Source: Certhia americana (Eukaryota; Chordata; Aves; Passeriformes; Certhiidae). Taken from it: a stretch of 64,000 nt of DNA. The stretch is from assembly GCA_018697195.1 (NCBI GenBank), contig CM031858.1, positions 113,832,380-113,896,379 of the forward strand. Direction: 5' to 3'. A program made the position numbers and the translations under genes. Under the pieces are notes generated by a model that saw only the letters and a list, made by a program, of their open reading frames with translations, was not told where the DNA came from and made no database searches. Of this stretch, positions 24,301 to 39,300 are shown one piece after another (position 1 is the first letter of the stretch; every line of letters begins with the position of its first letter).

Positions 24301-27300
24301 CTGGGATTTTAAAATTACTATTTACCTCAGAAAACTAAAGTCACCTGTAAGAATGCAAGCATTCAACACATTGCACTATAAAAGTATGTAGGATCTTGTC
24401 ATAAAATAAAAAATCAGTTAATAAAATGTTCAAAACAGCATCTGAGATTTGTGATACACGCTACAATGGAAAGTAATGAGGCAGGTATTAGACTTACTTT
24501 TTTTTAAAATGCAAGCTATAAGCCCATGAATTGGACTACTACAAGACATTTTAAGCCATTTTCCTCGAAAGGCCTTTACAAAACGGTCAGGTTCAGCCAT
24601 CTTCTCACTTCCTTCAACATAAAACTATCTTCATTAAAAGCAGATGAAGCTAGTGCAAGTAAGTTTGGACTTACAGATAGCAGAATTCAAACATGAAACA
24701 ACTGATTCAGTATAAATTTACAAGAACAAAAGATGTTATTTCTGCACTGCAGAAAAGCTTCAAACATGCAACTATAGTACATCACTTTTGAGACTAACTA
24801 CAAAATCTTCCATTTCTCAATTAAAGCTTAGATCAAGAAGACTTGAAACGCCACACACTTTCATTTCCCTAGTTACCCAAAAGTCTAATGGTGAAGCATA
24901 AATAATTTCCATTTGCAAATTAATCTTTTCATTCTTACTAGAACACTAAGTGAAATTCCTTTCACATTAGAAATTCCCCCTTTTTCAGACCTCTTTTCAA
25001 ACACACATTTTCTGGTGTTTTCAGAGTGCTTTTTCCAAGAAGAAAAGGAAGCTTAGAGGTGAATACATGAATTCATTTTATCTGAAATTCTTATTCTGCT
25101 TCTTCATTTTGTTTAATTTAATCAGTGTTTGTTTCTCATGTGAGACAATGACACCTTGAAGTGGAGATATACTTAAATGTCATAATTGAAACAAATGCTT
25201 AAAGTTTATTTAGGAAAAGGCACACAGAACTGATCCAACATGTAAGCCCCTAAACTCAGTGAATATGGAATAAGAAGATAATTGCAAACTGGCACAAGAC
25301 ACTACTTACAAATTTTATACTAATGTATACCATATACATTATGTATACCATATACAAGATCATTGTCAACAACAATCTATGATAGAAGGTGTCCTGGTTT
25401 AGCCTGATTGGATAATGTTGTGAAGTTAGAAGACACATACAACAGATTCCTAGAGGCCATGTGTCAAAAGAAATAAGCCTTGGAGTTTAAGTATTTTCAG
25501 ATTCACCTGTCCTTTAAAGGTTTCAGATTTACCTGTCCTTAAAGGACATGGAAAATTACCAGGCAGAAGAAGAAAAATAGATGAAGCACAAAATAAAGGA
25601 AGGGTGAAATTTTCATATTTTCTCTTTTCTAACATTTAACCCTTCTGTCCTGGTTATTAAAGAAGTAAGTTATCAAAAATATTTGATAGTCTTGAACATC
25701 TGCAATCTCTAGCTTGGTTTAGCAGACTGAGGTACCCAAGAATGCCTTTCTTTGACAAAAAAAAAAAAAAAAAAAAATTATTTTTCTCTATCTAAACATA
25801 AGATTAGTGTCCCATACTTTTGAAAATAAAATGGAAAAGCTAGTTCTAAAGAAATCCTTCAAAAAGTCTGCCATTTGACTCAACAAACACAAAAGAAAAA
25901 AAAAAAAAAGACTGTTTACAGACAAATCATAAATACATGACAAATAGTAAAATAAGTTCACAGGACAGGCAGCAGGTAGAATAGTTTGAACAAATTGACC
26001 AGCCTTATGTTGCATTTCTGCTAGAAGTCTAGTAACCTGGAGAGAAGTCATTAGACAAGAAAGAAATGGACCAGCTTTACTAATTTATTGTGGCTTTACA
26101 AGTAGGTATTTGAATTACACAGTTGATGTATTCCCAATTCTCAGCAGGCTAAACTAACCCTTGAAAATATTGTCTTGTGTTACACTCCACAAATTAAGCA
26201 TCTCTGGAACCTCTGAGCAGTACACATGAAGTGGCAACATCATGACAAGGTTGCAGCCATCTGTCTAGTCTCCATCTAATCCAATGTCTAATCCACCCAC
26301 CCTTTAACCCATTCCAGTTGTGCAGGCCTGCTTTTCTCAAAAGGCACTCTCAGGGTATTCTGGTGAGACTTTTTGATCATTTAACTCTCAAGTGAGTTGC
26401 AGTGAATTGCTTTCTACAAATAAATTGCTTTGTCCCTTGAACACAGTTACTGCACTGTCAACATTAACACTGGTGGTGGTTGGGAGAAAGGCAAGTGGAG
26501 CTCCACAGGGGTCATCACGGGTGCATTTGCCTCCCCACAGAGCCACAGTCACAGAAGCCAGGCCCAAATCAAACCTGAGGTGACGTTAATATTTGGTTCC
26601 TGAAATGTTAATGTTTCTTACTGTTGGATCCAAAGCTACAACGCTGCACGTATTATATATATATATTTTCTATATATAATATAGAAAAATATACGTATAC
26701 ATTACGTGCTCCTCATTATCATGTTCTTCACAGAACTAAACAGAAAGAACAGTTATGAAAGTAGTAAAGTAAGAAACAAAGAGACATCTTCCTAGAGAGC
26801 TGGGTGGGGAAGACTGCCAAAGCTGGAGTGCTACCACTGGAGAGCTGCTGTTCTCTTTTGTCATTTGTTTACTGAACACAATCTTCTTCTTTGATTCAGT
26901 GGATTTATGCAATATGAAATATTCCAATTTAAAAATGGTACTAAAGAATATAAAATGTGTCTATTATACTAATTCCCACCACAAGTAGTTTTGAAGGTAA
27001 GTCATCACAAACCAACAATAAAAACAAAGAAACAAATGTACACAGCAGAATCAAAGCCACTTTAGTCAAACAGTTTGAGCCTCCAACACATCAAACTGAA
27101 GATTTTTAGAAATTATCTTTTTCAGTGGAACCACGGAAATTTTCACCATGCATCTCCTTGACCTATAAATGGGCCTGTGCATCTCATGAGAGGAAAGATA
27201 CTGCAAACATCTCAGCAATTCTCAATACTTTGTTTAAGAGATTCCACTTCATACAAATAAATAGAACAAAAGCCGACTGTAAAGATAAACAAAATCTAGG

Positions 27301-30300
27301 ACATTGTTTCTGTTTAATTATTCACAGTAAAGAGATGCTCAACATTCTGATGTGCACATGAAAATTAAACAGTCTGAATAGTTGTACAGAAGGATTATGA
27401 ACATTTACATGATTACATGAGAGGTGCTTTGTGTTTCCAAATGGAGCCCTGTCTTCAGCTGAATGCAGTAATATTAATAGACAATCTGCAGATTATCTTG
27501 TGCTTACTGAAAACATTATTCATAGCATGTTTTAAAGCCCTCCTTATGGCATGAAATGCAGCGTTAACCTGAGTCTTCAAACTAAGACACCGCAAGAATT
27601 TCCTTTCCTCTCAGCAGTTTCCCTGGTTTTGTCCAATCTTTGACAGTTATCCTAGACTTCCAGTTCACAACTTCACATACAAGCTATGAAGAAACAGCAG
27701 ATCAATGAGCGCTTTTAACAAAGCTATTACTTAAGCATTTGATTTTAAAAGAAAATAAACTGTGAAACCCAATTCAATATGTGCCTTTCTGTTAGGGAGA
27801 CAAACCATGAGCTATGAGCTAACACACAGAGACATTCTGTCAATTTAAAAAAACCCACTTGACTAAACCATGTCATGCAGTTTGAAAATGGTTTTATATT
27901 TAATTAGAAGATTTAGTTACCACAAAGAATTTTGTTGCTTACAACACTTAAGAGCTGTTTATGTGAGAATGACCAATATCAATAGTGTTAAGCTGAATTT
28001 TCCTATCAGGAAACCAAATTTTTAAAGAACACTAATCAGAAGTAAATTATCAAAAATTTACTTCTTTGGTGACATGTTTTTCAGCACAGTTCATGAAAAT
28101 GAACAATTTCTTTAAAAAAAAGAAAATGCAAACCGAGCAGAATTATATTTTCCATGCTAACACAAGCTCTACAAATATTAAAAAGTGTTTCTGCAAAGAG
28201 TAAAGATCTCATGACAGAAAACATACGCACAGTGTGAATCCCAGAATCCCAGAGAGCATATGCCAAATAAAAAACACAGCCGCTACACCTACATGGAATG
28301 AAGTTTTACAAGAATATACACTTATATGTGAATAAAAAGATGGAACACTCCACTAGATATCAAGTGTGCTTGTCATTAATTAGATTTTTTGCCTAACTTG
28401 TCTCATTCTAGCTAGGAACTGTTCTCTTAAAAAAGATTAATTTTTATCACAGACACTATCTTCTCAAACTTTTCATTTAGCTAACTTCTTTTAACCACTG
28501 AAAAGGAATTGCAGTGATAATGAAGGCTAAGGAACCAGGAGAAGTAAATATAGTGGAAGTCATTATCCTGTAGGTATTGTTTCCTAGATTTAAGCCTATT
28601 ACTCTGTGAAGCATTTCACACCTCAATGTTGAGTTGGGGGAAAAAATAAAGGATGAGTGTGGGTGCAAACTTCGTGGCTGCCAGTTAACTACCACTACAC
28701 CCCTCACTTCTCACTCCCAAATGCAGGCGTTGTACAGAAGCTATCTGTAGGGTAACAGTTTCTAAATATAGCATATTGCAAATCCTAGACAGTTTCAGAT
28801 TTTTTACTGTCTCCCTGCAGAATTCCTCATTTTAAAAGATGAAGAGCAAGTAATTTTGTCCAGGTTGTGCATTTAGAAAATCATGTATGAACCTACTGTG
28901 AATTCCAAACTTGCCCAATTTGTTGCTTCATTCAGTATGCCCTTTATGAATTCCACTTCCATACCATACTTGATCATGTTTAAGTGATATATCCTAACTC
29001 CCACTGTTCAGCACCTGCCAACCTACTCATACTCTTCACATTGGTAGGTCAGGAACACCATGCCCAAGCAGGTGAATGTCTGAGAGGAGCCTGTGCTGGA
29101 GCAGGGTCCTGAAAAGGATCTGCAGATCCATGGAGAGAGAAGCTCATACCAGAGCAGGTTTCCTGGTAGGACTTGTGACTCTGTGGAGGGACACACACTG
29201 GAGCAGCTTATCCTTGAAGGACTGCACTCCACAGAAGAGGGACCCACACTGCACTACTTTGGGGAGGGCTGCTGCCCATGGGATGGACTCATGTTGGAGA
29301 AGTTCATGGAAAACTACCTCCCATGGCAGGGAACCCCATTATGGAGCAGGGGAAGTGTTTCTCTCCCTAACCAGTGGGAGAAAATGTGTGAACTGGCCAT
29401 TACCCCCATTCCATCTCCCTGCAGACCTAGGGGCGGAGGGAGAACTGGGAAGGAGGGAGGGCTGGAGAGAAGGTGTTTTTCTTATTTACTTCTCACTATC
29501 CTGCTCTGGTTTTGATAGTAATAAACTCAATTAATTATATCTAATTCAAGCCTGTTTTGCCTGTGACACTATTTGGTGAGTGATATCTCCTGGTCCTTAA
29601 CTCAGGAATCCTTTATTGCATTTCCTCTACCCTGTCCAGCTGTGAAGGCAAGTGATGCAGCAGCTTGGGTGGGTGCATGCACCCAGGGCCAACCCACTAC
29701 CACACACGGGTTCTTATTAGCAGCATGGGGTGCCATGACTAACACAATTCAAGTTAGATTGAAACTCAGGAATAATTCCCATGTATAGGCAGTAAGTGAT
29801 GCTAAAAAGATAATTTTGCTCCTCGCTTCATCAAGTGCATGATCATTTAACATGCAAATGTAACTGGAATATTTCACTTGAACTTATCTCATCTGAAAAG
29901 CTGACAGCAGTTACTGCTTTTGCCAACATAGCTTTACCATTTAAGAAAATGCCTGACAGTCTGATTTCCCCCCCATTAATCCCTGACTTAAAAACCCCTA
30001 AGGGAAAGCCAGTTGAGCAGCCTGTAATGAACTATACAAATTACTTAGGAGTTAATTGTCTCTAAGTTGAGCTAACAGTTGAATGATACAGCTGTGTTTC
30101 AGGCAGAATCCTACTTCAGCTGCCCCATGACACTCCCTCGATTAAGTACCTCAAGTTTTCCCTATTCTGCTGGCTCCAGGCACAGCACTTGCACCAAGCC
30201 TCATTGTGGCAGAGCAAACCTTTATTTTCTAGTTCTTCTCTCAGTCAAACTTCAGGAAAACCTGACTGTCGCACGTGTCACAGACAGTAATGCCAAATTG

Positions 30301-33300
30301 TTCTGTGCCAGTTAAACTCAAGGAAAAAACACAATTGCTTTGAGTGAAAAGACTGTAATTCCAGAATAAGTGGAAGCAAGAGGGAAAATGTTTGTTTCCC
30401 CAGCTCTGAAGAGCAAGGGGAGCAAAACCTTGAAGTTGCTGAATAGTATATGACAATGCAAAGCTTAGTAAGTAGGCACTTAAACATCAGTGTGCAGCAG
30501 TCAGGGGATTCAGCTTGTGTGGTGAGAAGATGAAACAATGAAGCAATGAAAAAGAGCTCCCATCACTCTCCAAAAGCCAGATCTACACAAAGACAGATCT
30601 AACTTCCCACATACAAACAGTGTATCATTTCCTTCGCTTAAGCTGTAAATCCATGGCAAGGGGAACACTACTTCGGCAAATAAGAGCCAAGGACAATGTG
30701 TCCCAGAGGCTTGTTCTACTATGAATTAAACAAGAAAACATTCCTACAGAGATGACAATATGAATGAGGAAGTGGCATTAACTTACACAGATTCTTTTTA
30801 CTGACACATCTGAAGATCTGAAACTAGGTACTTTTGCCATCTCCCCCTCAGTCTCAAGTCTAAAGTTTCACAAACTGTGAAATGCAGGCACAGAAATGAT
30901 CATATCATTAAAAAATCAAAACTAATCTAGAAGACCAGATGTGATGTTTTTTACAAGTAGTATTCTCTCACTGAACATGAGAAAAAGTGAGGCTTGGCAT
31001 TCAGGAAAACTTACTATCAGTCAGGTCTGTGCTGCAGAAAGACCAAAGGTCTTCCTACCAGATTGTCAAGATTTTCAAGATGTCAGAACACATATGAAAT
31101 GAAACCTGTCCCTACTGCAGAAGGCAATATCAGTAACTAAACTTTCCATGCTGTAATCTCTATTTAGTTGTAGCCTGTTTCTAATACTCAGAATGTTTCA
31201 AATGATTCAGAGCAACATAGTGAGAGAAGAAATGAATTAAACTGAGAAGCAGGGTGGAACATAATATACAATAATGACCAAAAATTAGATTGAACATGAC
31301 ATTGTGTTTAGACTCCATCTCCACACACTCAGAAATTCCATGTGATTTATCAAAGTACTCCTTACAAGTGGAGAGTATTAGCTGGATTTTTCATAGTAGG
31401 ATATCAAAACACATGTTTCTCTTTTGTAGAAAGTTCCCACAGTATGTGAGGGAGGGAGTAGGATAAAATGAATATAACATGCCTGAGACTTAAAACCTTG
31501 AAGTCCATATTTTTCAGAAGTAAAGAGAGAAAATTAGCTTTGTTTTACCTATGATACACCACAGAGAGAGCCAATGGGAGCCTTTTGTCAACTTATCCAG
31601 CCTGTCACAGCAAGGAGGGAACTTAACCTGTCAGAGGGTGCTTGGTAAGTAGACCTTGTTCCCCTACCGCTTTCACACTGCTAGCATCATCCCTACTCAG
31701 CCTTTCAAAGGGTTCAAATTCTGTCATAGGTGAAAAAATTAATAAAAGTTATAGATATGTCCAAGCACTAAGCTTTTCAGAAACAAAAAGTTGATTAAAT
31801 TCAAAATTAAATTAGTTTTTTGTATCCCAACACTTATATTCCAATATACTCAGATGCATTGCTGTATTTTATCTTCCTTTAAGGCAATGCCAGACTGAAA
31901 ATATGAGCTCTGGTGCACTCATAATTAATAACCAGATTAAAAACTTCTAATTAGTATTTTTAACACTCCACGTTTTATGCTTAGCATACCCAATTAGTTT
32001 GGCAACTTACACAAAGTTGCTCCATGAACACTGAAGCTTTTCAGAGCTTCAGCCCTTCAATGCTTCCCTATCAAGGTCCTGTGTTCTGTTGGAGGTCCTG
32101 TGTTCTGTTGGAAAGGCAGCATCATCCACCAGCAAGTTCTGTGGCAAAACTTCCCAAGACTTCAGGGTTATTAGGGAACTACTCAATCAGCCCATAAAAT
32201 TCTGCTATTCCACAAGCAGTTCAAATAGATTCACAGAATCATTACAGAATATCTTGTATTGGAAAGGAACCACAAAAACCATCGTCCCCATCTCCTGGCC
32301 CTGCACAGGGTCATCCCAAGAGTCACACCATGTATCTGACAGCATTGTCCAAACACTCTGAACTGTCAGTCTGGTGCTGTGACCACTTCCCTGGGGAGCC
32401 TGTTCCAGTGCCCAATCACCCTCTGGGTGAAGCACTATTTCCTAATACCCAACCTAAGCTAAAATACATGGTTCAAGTAAATTACTTGTGTGGCATTCAA
32501 CCATGTAAAGATGCTACTCAATTCAACTGCTTCCAAAATACACAGAAAAACTAAGTTCTTACTGTAAGCATCGTATTAATCTGCTGTTTAAAAATTACTG
32601 TCTTAACATTTTTACGTTTTATTTCTCCCCTAAAAGAAATCCACTGTCTTGAATCTTCTCTCCACAACGAAGATTTTCTATGGTTAGTAGTATGTTAAAT
32701 AATCTTCACATACCAATTGTGAACCATCAGCTTCTGCACAGCCAGTAGTGCATTATAACGAACTTGCTGGTCTTCATGATGCATGTGGTTCATGACCAGC
32801 TGCTTACCACCAAGCTGTTCAATCACTCTGAAAAACAGGAGAGGAGCAAGTTTTTTGACATTACTTCAATTCTGGGTAGCTATCCTGCCCAACCACTTCA
32901 CATTCAAGGCATTAAGAGATTAAGTTTAAAATATATAATATTTATTTTATTAAAATTATTTATTTGCCAAGATACACATCTCACCTGATGTGTTTTAAAC
33001 ACAGATTACCTCCTACAATAACTACTGAGTTTTTTTAAAAAAGATTTTTTAAGAATTCACAACATCAGAAAGTGTTTATATTGGACTCCTGTTTGCTACT
33101 TTGAAATAAATAATCAAGACCCCTTTTCAGAATGGGTTATTTACTTTACACAGTTCTCTGAAAGGGTTCACAAAGTACAGCATTATCAATTATTAGGTAG
33201 GAGAAGTAGTGCCCTCCACCCCATAAATGGATGACAACCAGACCACTCCATTTTTTGCAAGAATTAAACCTCAGTTTCTTCCGGCACTAATAAAGAAAAA

Positions 33301-36300
33301 TGTCTGTAATCACACCAACACCTATTAAACCACCCACCTCATACATATAGGGCTTTTTGACATTTAAATTATACTAGAGCCACATCTACTCCTGCACAAG
33401 GGGCAGAACTGGCTGTAAAGGTACCATTCCCAGAAAAAGGATATGCTTCAGCTGCATCTTTCACTACAAACTTCACCACCATAGTCAGCCAAGGCTTTTT
33501 TACAGCTCTACAAAATCCCCTATGAAATACTGATGAAACCTTATATTGCATATCATGAATACATGTTTTTATTTTTTAATTAAAACAGTGGAAGGCAACA
33601 CTAAAAACCTGAAAAAGTATTACCATCCAGATGACTTCACATGCAGCATTTCAGTATGTCATAACAATAAGTTTGTAGAGAATTTGCAAGGAATATATAA
33701 GCTGATTTACTCACTGATTTTCAAGGTTTTTTACATCAGTTCTCTCACAGGTCATTTACTTAAACATGCTGTCCTGTGAAGACATTATCATTTGCTTTAG
33801 GCTTAACCTCATGTTGTCCTACCATTCTAAGCTTGCATTAGCTATCTGCATGCAGCACTGCTCTTTTCATGGCCAGATAAATGCATTGTTGCTGCACAAC
33901 ATAACATTTTTTGCAAACTACAGAACAGGTATGAAGACAACGTGGGGATGAAAAAGAGGATTTTAAATTTCATTTTATAACTCAGTCAAAACGAACTTTA
34001 AGACCACAGGGAATATTATTTCTCAATAATATTAAAACATTTGTTTCATAAAACAGGAATGTATTCAGGAAAGTGCAATTGTTTCAAGCTGGAAAATCCT
34101 TGCCAAGAATTCAAGAAGTTATTAGCAATGTAACAGATTCAAAAAAACCTTTATGCCTGCATTACCCTGCCTCACCTTTTTAATGAGTTAAATATAAAAC
34201 CACTGCACACAAAGACAAGAGTATGAAACACTAATAATAATTTTTTCTTTATTAAAGGACTGACTTAAACCACTGGATTTTCAGGAACTGAAAAAACGTA
34301 AAAAAGGCATTAAACTCAAAACCTTTCTTGTGCTAGAAGAATGCAAGAACCAAAATGAGAGGTTAAAAACCTATAATCACAAATGGTAATAGGCTCTTTC
34401 AGATGACAATACAACACTGAAATTATGGCTGAGAACATGAAGAGTTGAAGAACAGCATTATCATTCTTGCATAATGCTGCCTACAGGTACAAATCACTTC
34501 CCAGTCATGGGTTTTCAACCCAAAGGTCTAAACAGTGAAGAAGGTTCACAGTGAATCGTGTTCCTTCAAGTTCCAAATGTGTCCAAAATATTATATTTAG
34601 TTTCCCCTCTCCTCAACTGCTGCTTACTTTACAGAAGTAATAGAACCCAGTGGAACAGTTACATGTGCACATCTTACTGCAGTGACTGCTCCCCACAACA
34701 TCACTGCACTAAGCCAAAATAGTGGCATTTCAAAAGTTTCTGGATGTTGAAGATTTAAATTTTAATATGACCCATTCAGAGGGAGAAAGAAGACACAGAA
34801 GATAAAGACAAATTAATACGACTTAGACTGTTATAGCAGAAAACAAATATAAAATCCACACTACTTATCTGAAAGCCATGGTGAAAAGGGGAATGCAAGT
34901 TTTTTTCTCAATCCTGAGCTAAGGAAGAGAATGGCTCTAGGCGTCTATCTCTTATACATGTAAAACACAAACCCCATGCTAATAGCATTCAAGAAATTCT
35001 AAGTGTTGATGGTACATAACAATAACCCTTGGGCTGCATAGAAGCTGTGCTAGAGGCCTGCATTTATTTTTAGTGAAAGGAAGCACCAGTGCTGTATTTT
35101 ATTTCTGCTGTTACACTCTCAGAAAATCCATCTTGGTGAGCCTCATGAGAAGCCCACAGTGCTACTGTCGCAACAATTTGGTACACAATGTGTCATTTTA
35201 AAAGCAACTTAAAATTATTTAAGCATTGGAGAATAGCCATGCAACAATGCAGTATTTTGTTTTTGTCAAAGAGAAAGGTGAGCCAGGACTGTAGCTCTAG
35301 GTCTCCACTGTGTGCAGCAGTCAAGTCAAGTAGTTTTAGTAACCAATTCACCTCTGCAGCCTCCAAAGACTAAAAGATGATCCAGTTAAGAGTTGACAAC
35401 AGAGCTGTAGTTCCTAACAGCTATGCATTTTCCCAACTACAGACAGAAGGATACAGGTCCTGTTTATCCACTCTTCTGATTTCAGAGCTTTGATCCAGCA
35501 ACTGCATGGCCATACTAGCCCACACATCCAGGTAAATGCATGCAAGCTGTTTAAAGATTATGGCAAACATGGAATAAAATTATTTCATACAAAGAGCAGC
35601 TCAAAGCAAAAACAACCAGTATTAGCCAGTCCTCCAGCTCTGCCACTTGCAGGCAGCACTATTAGTTTCTGCTTACTGAAGGAGGTCTTGCCTCTCCTCC
35701 AAATACCGTTTCAGTTCTTACATGACTAGAAGGGCTGTAACGATTTCTGGAGCCAACAAATCTTCCTAGTACACATACAGCCTGGGGTTTCAGTCTCTTG
35801 TCCGTGATTCTACTACTGTCAAGACAGCAGTCTGAACAAGAAGTGCTCATGAAATTCCCAACAAAGCTAGAAGGCCGTTCTCATCTATTGAGCTGGTTTT
35901 AGCTGAGGTAGTTAATTTTCCTCTTTGTACTAAAACCAGTGTTGATTTCATTATTGCTGAGCAGCATTTGCACTCCACCAATGCCTTCTCTGCTCCTCAC
36001 TCCACCAGCAAAGGGGCTGGGGCTGCACAAGGACACAGCCATGGCAGCTGCCCCAACTGACCAAAGGGACTATTCTAAACCGTATGGCAACATGCTCAGC
36101 ACATAAAACAGGGAGAATGAGGAGGAAGGGGGGACCATTCAAACTGATGGTGTTTGTCTTTCCAAGTACCCATTATGCATGATGAAGACCTGCTTTCCCT
36201 GGGATGGCTGTACACCTATCTGCCCATGGGAAGCACTGAATTAATTCCCTGTTTTGCTTTACTTATTGAATTGTTTTTATCTCAACCCACAAATTTTCTC

Positions 36301-39300
36301 ATTTTTACTTCTGTTTCTCTCCCCCATCCTGCTGTGGGGGAAGAACAAGTGGCTGTATGGACCCTGAGTTGCCAGCTGGGGTTAAACCATGATACCCTGC
36401 ACAGAAACCAGGAACAGACTGCTTCTTTGCTACAAAAATTAAGTCACATGTCCCCCTGTGTGAGTGATGAGCCAGACTCCTGATAAACTCAAAGGGTTCT
36501 TTCTGCCTCAGGTCTCTACTTCAAAAGGTGCAATTACTCAGTAAACATCTTTGTTCACAGGTTTTTAGAGCAGGAAAATATAGCAATGTCTGTGTGTATT
36601 TCAAAAGGAATTTGGGTTTATAATGAGCATGAAAGCTTTCACCAAAATGTGTATTGTGTTGCTAAAACATGCTTAAATGGAAGAGTTACAACTGAATCTG
36701 TGCATCACTGAAATTACAACAGCAATTGTTTTTGGAAAAAAACTTCTCTGTAGTCTTAAGTCATAAAACAGTCTTTATCGTTGTTGGAATAGTCCATGTC
36801 TAACATAAGTCAAATAATTACAGTCCAATTAGTCATAACAGAGAGGAAAAATTATATGTTGATTACATTCTTGGTAGTTCTTACAATTTCTTCTGGTGCC
36901 TGGCTTCTGCTTTAATCTAAATATTTTATTCAACACTTACTTTAAACATTGGTTCCCTTCATGGTTAAGGGACACTGAAATATATTAAGTCAAAGATCCA
37001 GTTTGCAATTTCTTATCTGATCTAGTTTGTGTTATCTTCCCACTGAATAAAACTTAAGCATCACCTGCAATCCCTTTGTAGCATATTTTAATATAAATAA
37101 GCAGAGTATTTTTTCTAGCTACTCTCTAGGGTAACAACATAATGGCATTTTCCTACCGTTTCCCACGCGGATAGTGCCGTACATATTCTCCCACGTCATG
37201 AGCAGCTACAGCCAGCACCTGTGGATCATCAGAAACCTCCAGAAGTTTTGTCAGGATTCTAGGAAAGAATGTGAAACAATCAAGTCCCAGATTTTGGGTT
37301 GGTTATATTTTTTTATTTTGCTTTTCTTATTTATTGAAGGTTTTTAGATCACTTACAACAAAAAAAGCCCATAAGAATAAAAATGTTTTACAAGTCACTC
37401 AAACAGTAAAGCTAGAACTTTTTCCAAACATGCAGTTGTACTTATCAAAACTGAGAACCTGCCCTAAACTGTTTAAAGTATTCACTAGATTCAGTATAGT
37501 GAGCTACATACACAAACAACTAAAACCAGGGATTACAAAATTTCTCCTTTTTTAATACTTTGGCTTCAAGACCAACAGTTCTGAGTATCTAGATAAGCTT
37601 CATTAAAAAGCAGTTCTGTACTAACTCAAAGATTGAGATGAAAGCTATACTACTTTGTAAATTACTCCAGTGCCACGTTATTTTCTTAGCATGCACAGAA
37701 ATACAGAGCTGTAAGAAGCAGAAAACAGCTTCCAGACTCCTAATACTGTCTGCATTTTTTAATTAAGTAGTTAAACCACTTTAGTGGAAAACAGCTACAA
37801 GTAATACTATTCTCTAGCCAGTAATGAGAAGGGAGGAAAACTACACAGATTATGAAGGTTAGGCACAGCTGAAAAGGTTAAACATACGGATCACTGGAAA
37901 ATCGGAGTATTCTTATGTTTAGTGCAATGACAAATGTGCTCTAATCAGAGAAAGTTAGAAACAAGCTGAAATAGGTAGGTTAAAAATTCAACTGGAATTG
38001 AAAAAAAGGAACATTCTGGTAAAATTAAATTAACACAGCCACTGCCTCCCTAGATGTCAGAAAATGACAGAAAAAGCACTTCTCAAATGAAAAGAACTAC
38101 TTTTGACAAGAGGAAGCAGAAACTTGAACCATAACACTAAGCAGAAGACACAAAGGATCCATATGATTCTGAACAAAATACAAGTCCAATATCAAAGTAG
38201 GCAGTAATGAAAGAAGGTATGAAAACAATTATGTTTAACAGTAGTATAAGAGTATGAGATTTAGAAAACTAATAAGCAGGCAGATAAGGAAAAATAAAAT
38301 TATATGGTTCAAAGCAAATAAAGACTGCCTGTCAAATGCCTTACAAGGCAAAAAATGAAATTCTGAGGCGCAAGAATCTCCCCATTATGTTGTGGTGAAG
38401 GGTGGCTGGGGTTTTTGTGGGTTGGTTTGTTTGGTTTGGTGTTGTGTTTACGGGGGGTTTTTTTGAGAGTTGGGGGTGTGTTAAAGGAACTGCTGAAGAT
38501 CACTGTCTCTGTAGCAGCACAAGCAGAAAGGAGAAATAAATACAGCAAAACATTGTAATCACTACAGGAACTACTAAGCCTCAACATCAACTTCATGTCA
38601 CAGTTGTCAGCATCTAAAATTTTTAAGTTTATAATCCTACACATTCAGCAATATCAGTCAGGGAAGAATTTATAAGAGAGCTTTGGTGAGGAGTTAGGCC
38701 AGTCGAAATGCACTTAAAGCTCAGGATCACCTTGTTCTGGCCACATCTTCTAACATCTCACATGCCCCATTTTACCTCCTGATTTCTGTTAGATCAAGCA
38801 CTTATTAGCAAGCCCTGAACGAAAAGAACACCATGTGTTATCAGTTAATGCCAATGAACGTGGAACAACTAAGAGCCAGGCATCATTTCAGGACATAGTT
38901 TCATATGCCAGACAGCCAGTCCTTAACTGCAAATAAATATGAGTTCAGGTTCGCTTCATCAAACGTTCTACCTACTCTAAACACAGTCCCAACACAAAAC
39001 AAACACATTGCAACACAATGCATTGAGTCAGATTTTTCATGGAACAGTACAACAACTTTCAACTCCCAAATATCCAAGACAGGAGTTCAACATCACCACA
39101 CAATACAAAACTAGGATTAAGGTAGAGTAAAAGCATTTTTAGTCAAACCAAACCTGCAAAACAAGTTAAGCTTGCATGCAAGGTTAGGTATACCCTCTAT
39201 AATAAATAATTTTTGACCTGTAAAAGCAAATAAACAGTTCTGGTTTTGAACAGAACAAATTATAAAATCTGAAATAAGCAGAATGTTTTGACTTGCTTTT

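Larger units (their letters stand above)
21391..32713 (-). other. ATP6V1H: ATP6V1H last intron (11,323 bases)
   Basis: This GT-AG intron splits a Trp codon. It is the longest intron in the window. It holds a CR1 copy (23641-24072), a 5'-truncated ERVL-type LTR (29055-29704), a second CR1 piece (32232-32460), an A21 tract, AT-rich hairpin sequence at 26657-26697 and small tandem duplications. No nested gene was recognised on either strand. Confidence 0.9.

Noticed and set aside
29076..29534. Open frames of 140-152 codons on the plus strand
   Set aside because: They lie wholly inside the ERVL-type LTR. The repeated phrases are LTR sequence and not protein repeats.
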